This document shows, piece after piece, positions 58,296-64,000 of a DNA stretch of 64,000 nucleotides. Position 1 is the first letter of the stretch; every line of letters begins with the position of its first letter. The stretch is from NCBI RefSeq assembly GCF_003355455.1, contig NZ_CP031357.1, positions 2,867,001 through 2,931,000 on the forward strand, in the 5' to 3' direction. A program made the translations under genes and the position numbers. Under the pieces are notes generated by a model, which had not been told where the DNA came from, searched no databases, and saw only the letters and a program-made list of their open reading frames with translations. Origin of the DNA: Erythrobacter aureus (GTDB taxonomy: Bacteria; Pseudomonadota; Alphaproteobacteria; Sphingomonadales; Sphingomonadaceae).

Positions 58296-59504
58296 ATGAG
58301 CGAGACAAAAACGCAGACTGCTACCGAAACCGCTTTCGACCTGACCCCGCCCGACCCGGTGCCCGAGGTCAAACCGGAAAAGGCCGCCGGTCTCGTCCCG
58401 GTTTCGGAAGAGGTCAAAAGCAAGCTCGAAACGAAGGTCGACGGCTTCGTTGCCGACCTGATCGCCGAAGATGCCAATTCGCCCGAATTCGGCAAGAAGG
58501 TCGATCAGCTCACCAATATGGGGCGCAAGGAAATCATGGCGGCGGCCGGCATGTCCAACCGCTTTCTCGACCGCCCTGTGCGAGCCATGGACAAGGACGA
58601 AGGCGTCGGTGCCAATCTGGCCGAATTGCGCCGGGTGGTCGAGGATCTCGATCCCGGCAAGCGCGGCAAGCTGTCGGGCACGCGCAAAATCCTCGGCATT
58701 ATTCCCTTCGGCAACAAGCTGACGAATTACTTCCGCAGCTACCAAAGCGCGCAGACACATATCCAATCGATCCTCAACAACCTGGCCAGCGGCAAGGACG
58801 AGCTGATCATGGACAATGCCGCGATCGACGTGGAGCGGCAGAAGCTGTGGGAGGCGATGGGCAATCTGGAGCAGATGATCCACATCTCCAACTCGCTCGA
58901 TGCGAAGCTGGAGGAAAAGGCCGCCGAACTCGACGCGACCGATCCGGCCAAGGCCAAGGCGGTGCGCGAAACCGCGCTGTTCTATGTCCGCCAGCGCACA
59001 CAGGACCTGCTGACACAGATGGCGGTCAGCGTGCAGGGCTATCTCGCGCTCGATCTGGTCAAGAAGAACAATGTCGAACTGGTGAAAGGCGTGGACCGCG
59101 CCAGCACCACCACCGTGGGCGCGCTGCGCACCGCCGTGACCGTGGCCGAGGCGATGACCAATCAGCGCCTTGTGCTGGGCCAGATCACCGCGCTCAACGA
59201 CACGACCGCGGGGATCATCGATTCGACCAGCACGCTGCTGCGCGATCAGACCGGCAAGATCCACGAACAGGCCGCCGCCAGCACGATCCCGCTGGAAACG
59301 CTGCAGCGTGCCTTCCAGAATATCTACGACACGATGGACGAGGTCGACAGCTTCAAGCTGCGCGCGCTGGATAGCATGAAGCAGACCGTCAATCTGCTGA
59401 CCGACGAAGTCGAGAAGTCGAAAGGCTATATCGCCCGGGCCGAAGGTCAGGCGCAGGCGCAGAAGCAGGTTGCCGAGAGCAATCTGTTGAGCATCGAAGA
59501 CTGA
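58296..59504 (+). CDS. TelA-family toxic anion resistance protein
   Basis: A 402-residue, mostly helical protein with long coiled-coil-like segments and the TelA core (NSPEFGKKVDQLTNMGRKEIMAAAGMSNRFLDRPVRAMD, ...MHISNSLDAKLEEKAAELDATDPAKAKAVRETALFYVRQRTQDLLTQMAVSVQGYLALDLVKKNNVELVKGVDRASTTTVGALRTAVTVAEA). The family is linked to tellurite and cell-envelope stress, with no set mechanism. First of a three-gene cluster with XpaC and a PHA-granule protein. Confidence 0.85.
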   Translation: MSETKTQTATETAFDLTPPDPVPEVKPEKAAGLVPVSEEVKSKLETKVDGFVADLIAEDANSPEFGKKVDQLTNMGRKEIMAAAGMSNRFLDRPVRAMDKDEGVGANLAELRRVVEDLDPGKRGKLSGTRKILGIIPFGNKLTNYFRSYQSAQTHIQSILNNLASGKDELIMDNAAIDVERQKLWEAMGNLEQMIHISNSLDAKLEEKAAELDATDPAKAKAVRETALFYVRQRTQDLLTQMAVSVQGYLALDLVKKNNVELVKGVDRASTTTVGALRTAVTVAEAMTNQRLVLGQITALNDTTAGIIDSTSTLLRDQTGKIHEQAAASTIPLETLQRAFQNIYDTMDEVDSFKLRALDSMKQTVNLLTDEVEKSKGYIARAEGQAQAQKQVAESNLLSIED

Positions 59505-59517
59505 GGGACGCCCGAGC

Positions 59518-60276
59518 GTGAACGACCTCACCCGCGATAGTGAACGCATCCTGTCGGAAGGTAAGGCGCTGGTACGCGACAACCGCGAAGGCGGCCGTCA
59601 TCGCCGCGCGCCCTCGATCGGCCAGGCTTCGGCGAAGGTGAAGCGCGACCATCTTCTCAAGAAGGTCCGCAACATCGCCATCGCGCTTTTCGCACTGTGG
59701 GTCGGAATGGGCGTGCTGGGCGTGATCGTCGACGGCATCGGCTTCATCGGCGTGATGGCGCTGGTCATCGCCAGTGTCGTGGCCGTGGGCGTGCTCGGCA
59801 ATTATCCCAAGATGAAGACGCCCAAACGCGCCGACATCAACAAGGGAAATGTCCAGCAGATGGTCGGCCGCACCGAGCTGTGGCTGGAGGCGCAGCGCCC
59901 CGCCCTGCCCCCGCCAGCGGCGCGGATCATCGGCGACATGGGCGTGCAACTCGATGCGCTGGGCCTCCAGCTCGAAGGACTCGACCAGAACCATCCCAAG
60001 GCCCGCGAAGTGCGCAGCCTGGTGGGCGAGCAATTGCCCGAGATGATCGATAGCTATCGCCGCATCCCCGCACATCTGCGGACCGAGGAGCGTGCCGGCT
60101 CGTCACCCGACCAGCAATTGACCGACAGCCTCGGAAAAATCAGCGGCGAAATCGATTCGATAACCCGCCAACTTGCCGAAGGATCGCTCGACGATCTGGC
60201 GATCAAGCACCGCTATCTCGACTACAAATTCGGCGAAGGGGGGCAAACCAGCCCGCTGCTGGAGGACAAAAGCTGA
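59518..60276 (+). CDS. XpaC-like 5-bromo-4-chloroindolyl phosphate hydrolysis family protein
   Basis: A 252-residue protein starting at the GTG at 59518. A basic N-terminus is followed by two TM segments (about 60-95, NIAIALFALWVGMGVLGVIVDGIGFIGVMALVIASVVAVGVLG) and a helical cytoplasmic domain. XpaC and TelA are commonly neighbours. The name comes from an early indirect assay; it is not a proven hydrolase. Its stop overlaps the next start (TGATG). Confidence 0.8.
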   Translation: MNDLTRDSERILSEGKALVRDNREGGRHRRAPSIGQASAKVKRDHLLKKVRNIAIALFALWVGMGVLGVIVDGIGFIGVMALVIASVVAVGVLGNYPKMKTPKRADINKGNVQQMVGRTELWLEAQRPALPPPAARIIGDMGVQLDALGLQLEGLDQNHPKAREVRSLVGEQLPEMIDSYRRIPAHLRTEERAGSSPDQQLTDSLGKISGEIDSITRQLAEGSLDDLAIKHRYLDYKFGEGGQTSPLLEDKS

Positions 60277-60578
60277 TGCGCGTTCCCATATCCCATTCGA
60301 TCGGCAAGGACGAAGTCCGCCGCCGCCTGCAATCGCGCAGTCATGAAATCGGGAAGTATGTGCCCGGCGGCATGGCCGATGTCACCACCAGTTGGCCCCA
60401 CGAAGATCGTATGGATCTGCAGGTGAAAGCCATGGGTCAGGGCATCGACGGATGCGTCATCATCGAGGAAGACCAGCTGATCTTCGAGGTCAATTTGCCG
60501 CCGGCGCTGTCGTTCTTCGAACCCATGGTTGCCAGCGCGATCCGGCAGCAGGGCCAGAAATTGATCGAGGCCAAATAA
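60276..60578 (+). CDS. Polyhydroxyalkanoic acid system family protein
   Basis: A 100-residue protein (ISHSIGKDEVRRRLQSRSHEIGKYVPGGMADVTTSWPHEDRMDLQVKAMGQGIDGCVIIEEDQLIFEVNLPPALSF) matching the PHA_gran_rgn family, with a predicted SRPBCC-like or SH3-like fold. Its role near granules is by name only. It is the last gene of the TelA-XpaC cluster and may be a lipid-binding accessory there. Confidence 0.82.
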   Translation: MRVPISHSIGKDEVRRRLQSRSHEIGKYVPGGMADVTTSWPHEDRMDLQVKAMGQGIDGCVIIEEDQLIFEVNLPPALSFFEPMVASAIRQQGQKLIEAK

Positions 60579-60732
60579 CGCCCGATCCGAGAACCATTGA
60601 AAAGTCTGCCACAGACCGGAACCGATCCGTTCGCCGAACGCTTTATAGCGATGCAGGATTCGCGCCCGGCGAAAGGGCTGGCTCGCTTCTTTGCTGAAAT
60701 GGGCATACCGCAGCGAAAGTGAGGCAGAGGGG

Positions 60733-61296
60733 ATGCGGGAAAAGAGCGGGGTGGGTCGCACCACCAGAGATTACCTCAGGGTCGGGACCGCGGAAGCACA
60801 TGACACGCTCGACGTGCGCCTCGGCGCGCTCGTTGAAGGGGATGAGCGCGATTATGCGCGATTTCTCGACATCCAGTACCGTGCGCGCGTGAATATCGAA
60901 AGCTGGCTGAGTGAGCGATGCGCCGACACGGCACCCCCGCGCCAGACCGATGTAATCGCCCGAGACCTTGCCGAGCTGGGCGTATCGATTCCTTCCCATT
61001 CGCCTGCCTTCGATGTATCGGCGGATTCCGATCCGCTGGGCACATGCTGGGTGCTGGCGGGGTCGTCGCTGGGTAACCGGGCCATCCTCGCGCGGCTTGT
61101 GAAAGCCGAAATGCAATGGCCGGTCGCTTTCCTGTCCGACCGGCGCGTGGTCGAATACTGGCAGCGCCTGCTCCCGTTCATAGAAAGACCGCATTCACCC
61201 GTTGACGATCCGCCGGTGCTCGCCGCGGCCCAGGCAAGTTTCGCCCATTTCAACGCCGTGGCAAGCCAAGTCGGGGCACCGGAGACCACTATATGA
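60733..61296 (+). CDS. bphO: Heme oxygenase, biliverdin-producing
   Basis: The start at 60733, behind a purine-rich AGAGGGG site, gives 187 residues: TRDYLRVGTAEAHDTLDVRLGALVEGDERDYARFLDIQYRARVNIESWLSERC, where the His of TAEAHDTLD is the proximal heme ligand, and WVLAGSSLGNRAILARL is the distal helix. It cleaves heme to biliverdin, the chromophore for the phytochrome. Its stop overlaps the bphP start (ATGA). Confidence 0.9.
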   Translation: MREKSGVGRTTRDYLRVGTAEAHDTLDVRLGALVEGDERDYARFLDIQYRARVNIESWLSERCADTAPPRQTDVIARDLAELGVSIPSHSPAFDVSADSDPLGTCWVLAGSSLGNRAILARLVKAEMQWPVAFLSDRRVVEYWQRLLPFIERPHSPVDDPPVLAAAQASFAHFNAVASQVGAPETTI

Positions 61297-63842
61297 ATGC
61301 GCAGGATGTGAACCTGTCAAACTGCGACCGCGAGCCTATTCACCAGCTAGGCCGTATCCAGGCGTTCGGGGCGCTGATCGCAGTAAATGCCGACTGGTTC
61401 GCCGCGCATCTTTCGACCAATCTCGAAGATATCTTCGGTGCCGGGCGGACGCTGGAGATCGGCGACCGTCTCAGCTCACTGTTCGCCCGTCCTGCGCTGG
61501 AGGAGCTTCGCAGTTCCGCTGCCGCGCTGTCGGGCAAGGATCAGGTCGAACGCCTGTTCGGCATCGACCTGTTCGATGACGGAACCCTGTATGACTGCGC
61601 ACTGCACAGTTCGGGGGCCAATACGGTCATCGAAGTGGAGCGGCACGCGAAAGACGATCTCAATCGCCAACTCGCCCTGCTCCGCCCGATCATGGCGCGG
61701 CTGGAAAAATACACCGATGTGCAGGATCTTGCCGACGAAGCGGCCCGGCAGTTGCGACATTCCCTGCAGATCGACCGGGTCATGGTGTACCGTTTTCGCG
61801 AGGATCTGTCCGGCGAAGTCATCGCCGAGGCGGCGCGCGAGGATCTCGAGAAATTCCACGGCCTGCGCTACCCCAAATCGGACATCCCCAATCAGGCGCG
61901 CGCGCTCTATCTGCGCAATCGCTTTCGCATCATCGCCGATGTCGATGCCGAACCCGTGGCGATCGACCCCGGCGTGTCCTTCGACGGTGAGCCGCTCGAT
62001 CTCAGCATGAGTACGTTGCGGGCCGTATCGCCGATCCACATCGAGTATCTCAAAAATATGGGCGTGGGCGCCTCGCTGTCGATCTCGATCATCATCGGCG
62101 GGAAGCTTTGGGGTCTGTTCGCCTGCCATCACTACGGCCCCAAGCTGCTGCCTTATTCGCAGCGCACTGCCGCAGAGCTGTTTTCCGAGCTGTTTTCGCT
62201 GATGCTGGACCGCACATTGTCGCGGCAAATTGCGGAGCGGCGCGAAATGGGGCGCGAAGTCCATTCGCGGCTGATGCGCGACATCGCGGCGGGCACCCCC
62301 CTGTCCGCAAGCCTGCCCATGATCGAACCGGTGATCCAGCAGGTCATCCCGCATGACGGGGTCAGCATCTTCGTGGAGGACATTTACGATTCGCGCGGAT
62401 CGGCGCCGAACGAGGAAGAGTTCCGCGCGATCGTCGCCAGCCTGAATGGCGCTGCCACCAGTCGATTGCTGTCGAGCGACGCGATCGCCGAGCGGCTGCC
62501 GCGGGCCGCACGGTTCGCCGAACGCGCGGCCGGGGCTCTGGTCATCCCGGTATCGCGCACGCCGCGCGACTATCTCATCTTGTGGCGCAAACCGTTGACG
62601 CAAACGGTGACCTGGGCCGGAAATCCGGAAAAGCCCGTGGAATCCGGCCCGCATGGCGATCGTCTGACTCCGCGAAAGAGTTTCGAAGCCTGGCAGGAAA
62701 CGGTCGAAGGTCGCGCGGAGAAATGGTCGCAGGCCGAACTCGAGATAGCCGAAGGTCTGCGGGTGACGCTGCTCGAAGTCATCCTGCGGCTGACCGACGA
62801 GGCGGTCGCCGAACGGGCAAAAGCACAGGAACAGCAGGAATTGCTGATCGCGGAACTCAACCACCGCGTTCGCAATATCCTCAACCTCATTCGCGGCCTG
62901 ATCAACCAGTCGAAAAACGATGCGCAGGATATTCGGACCTTCGTGGATATCGTCGGCGGGCGGGTCAGTTCGCTGGCCTCCGCGCATGACAACATCACCA
63001 AGGGCAACTGGTCTCACGCACCATTTTCGGAACTGATCGAAACCGAGGCCAATGCCTATCTTTCGGGCAAGAAAGACCGGCTCGATCTCAAAGGCCCCGA
63101 AGCGATGATCGCGCCGGAAGCCTATACAGTGATGGCACTGGTCATCCATGAAATGATTACCAACTCGGCCAAATATGGCTCGCTCAGCGACCAGTCCGGC
63201 AAGCTCGAGGTCGAGGTCAGCCGCGATGCGGAAGACAATTTCTGCCTCGACTGGCGCGAAAGCGGCGGGCCGCCGGTCAAGCCGCCCAAACGCCGGGGCT
63301 TCGGCAGTACGATCATCGAACGTTCGCTCCCCTACGAACTCGAAGGGACTGCGGAAATTCACTACCGTCTGGAAGGCGTAGAAGCGCGTTTCTGCATCCC
63401 CGCGCGCTTTGTCCAGTGGCGTGCGCGCGCCGAAGGCGAAGGGCGTAGCTCGCAAGCGAAGAAGACCATGGACGACAAGCTGGAAAATGTGCCCGACAGC
63501 GTATTGCTGGTGGAAGACAGCATGATTATCGCGCTCGATGCGGAAGACTGCCTCAAGGAACTTGGGGTGGAGAAGGTGCGGGTCGAAAGCACGGTCGCGG
63601 CAGCTCTCGATGCGCTGGCCAAATCGCCGCCGGCCCTGGCGATTCTCGATTATAATCTCGGCAAGGAAAACAGCGAGCCGGTCGCGGAAAAGCTCAGAGA
63701 AATCGGTGTCCCCTTCTGGCTGGCGACAGGATATGGCGAGATGGAAAACCGGCTCGCCGAATTGGGTGCGTCCGGCCTGCTGACCAAGCCCTATGGCAAG
63801 GACGAGCTGGTCGAAGTGCTCACCCAGGCCGGGCAGGACTGA
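61293..63842 (+). CDS. bphP: Bacteriophytochrome with HWE kinase and C-terminal receiver
   Basis: An 849-residue photoreceptor: PAS-GAF-PHY core, biliverdin-attaching Cys11 (LSNCDREPIHQLGRIQ), GAF motif YPKSDIPNQARALY with its Asp, PHY tongue PRKSF. An HWE/HisKA_2 kinase follows (His about 524, AELNHRVRNILNLIRGL; ATPase MALVIHEMITNSAKYGSLS, RRGFGSTIIERS), then a receiver (about 735-849, VLLVEDSMIIALDAEDCL, Asp about 785 in AILDYNL, WLATGYGEM). Red/far-red light likely sets the kinase state. HWE kinases are the typical PhyR donors, so it may link light to the stress response. Confidence 0.95.
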   Translation: MNAQDVNLSNCDREPIHQLGRIQAFGALIAVNADWFAAHLSTNLEDIFGAGRTLEIGDRLSSLFARPALEELRSSAAALSGKDQVERLFGIDLFDDGTLYDCALHSSGANTVIEVERHAKDDLNRQLALLRPIMARLEKYTDVQDLADEAARQLRHSLQIDRVMVYRFREDLSGEVIAEAAREDLEKFHGLRYPKSDIPNQARALYLRNRFRIIADVDAEPVAIDPGVSFDGEPLDLSMSTLRAVSPIHIEYLKNMGVGASLSISIIIGGKLWGLFACHHYGPKLLPYSQRTAAELFSELFSLMLDRTLSRQIAERREMGREVHSRLMRDIAAGTPLSASLPMIEPVIQQVIPHDGVSIFVEDIYDSRGSAPNEEEFRAIVASLNGAATSRLLSSDAIAERLPRAARFAERAAGALVIPVSRTPRDYLILWRKPLTQTVTWAGNPEKPVESGPHGDRLTPRKSFEAWQETVEGRAEKWSQAELEIAEGLRVTLLEVILRLTDEAVAERAKAQEQQELLIAELNHRVRNILNLIRGLINQSKNDAQDIRTFVDIVGGRVSSLASAHDNITKGNWSHAPFSELIETEANAYLSGKKDRLDLKGPEAMIAPEAYTVMALVIHEMITNSAKYGSLSDQSGKLEVEVSRDAEDNFCLDWRESGGPPVKPPKRRGFGSTIIERSLPYELEGTAEIHYRLEGVEARFCIPARFVQWRARAEGEGRSSQAKKTMDDKLENVPDSVLLVEDSMIIALDAEDCLKELGVEKVRVESTVAAALDALAKSPPALAILDYNLGKENSEPVAEKLREIGVPFWLATGYGEMENRLAELGASGLLTKPYGKDELVEVLTQAGQD

Positions 63843-63860
63843 CCCGCCTGCCGCGCTAGC

Positions 63861-64000
63861 TCAATTGAAAAAACGCTGCTGGTAATGGAAGGTCGCGGCA
63901 ACCGGATTGCCGCGTGCGTCGCGCGCCGGTTCGAAACGTAGCTGCTCGAGCGCAAGGCGGCAGACGGCGGCATCGGTTTCCGGAAACGGGCTTGGGCGAT
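63861..64000 (-). CDS. TonB-family protein, C-terminal part (cut by window end)
   Basis: The minus-strand frame from the window edge to the TGA at 63863-63861 encodes about 46 residues ending ETDAAVCRLALEQLRFEPARDARGNPVAATFHYQQRFFN, similar to the C-terminal domain of TonB-like energy transducers (FEPARDxxGxPV). The start lies outside. It converges on bphP. Confidence 0.65.
   Translation of the reverse strand, partial: RPSPFPETDAAVCRLALEQLRFEPARDARGNPVAATFHYQQRFFN

Overview
The window looks like chromosome of an alphaproteobacterium of the order Sphingomonadales, most likely Erythrobacteraceae. The grounds are inference from gene content: a PhyR/NepR/EcfG general stress response locus, a ManD-type mannonate dehydratase, large TonB-dependent receptors, HWE-family histidine kinases, an NDUFA12-type complex I accessory protein, class I PHA synthase with phasin, and high GC. 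No 16S gene is present, so no species is claimed.

Region 1 (1 to about 22.99 kb) looks like an accessory island. It begins with the C-terminal end of a tyrosine recombinase, next to an oxidoreductase gene cut off after its Rossmann N-terminus. Then comes a leftward, tightly coupled amino-sugar operon: TonB receptor, lipoprotein phosphodiesterase, Na+/solute symporter, SIS-domain deaminase (NagB-II type), NagA, glucokinase-family kinase and the truncated oxidoreductase. A ROK regulator and a divergent, doubly frameshifted MFS gene follow. The receptor promoter and the ROK/MFS intergenic region share a 24-bp motif that I propose as the ROK operator. The next block (12.5-21.0 kb) encodes glucuronate catabolism: ExuT-like importer, KdgK, ManD, GntR regulator, UxaC, UxuB, and a translationally coupled lipoprotein alkaline phosphatase. 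GntR-type palindromes lie at two promoters. A LysR gene, DUF2274 and a 5'-truncated trbI are remnants of a conjugative element. They end close to the 3' end of a tRNA-Thr gene, a classic integration site.

Region 2 (23-42 kb) is ordinary core: tRNA-Thr, tRNA-Cys, thioesterase, RsgA, VOC protein, crotonase, winged-helix regulator, an AlaC-type aminotransferase, PHA synthase and phasin with PhaR-like operators, ClpS, LptF/LptG, acetyltransferases, a fatty acid desaturase and a receiver protein. A 54-bp tandem repeat joined to a 31-bp inverted repeat lies at 38.5-38.8 kb.

Region 3 (42-64 kb) is rich in signalling. A Crp/Fnr regulator faces phyR. The GSR locus holds phyR, a CHASE-HWE kinase, nepR and ecfG, with EcfG-type promoters before phyR and before nepR. 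Then come an AI-2E family permease, SodB, GlmM-DUF1272-ThiD, a LOG protein, tRNA-Trp, Aat (which with ClpS gives an N-degron pair), DUF2155, NDUFA12, DUF192-RecX, an orphan fatty acyl-AMP ligase, a receiver/HWE-kinase pair, a TelA/XpaC/PHA-granule triad, and a heme oxygenase-bacteriophytochrome operon whose phytochrome ends in an HWE kinase and receiver. The window closes inside a TonB-family protein.

Nothing here is clearly a wholly new system. The best leads are the N-terminal histone-H1-like phasin, the coupling of phosphatase and phosphodiesterase lipoproteins to sugar operons, the regulatory palindromes, and possible red-light input to the stress response.
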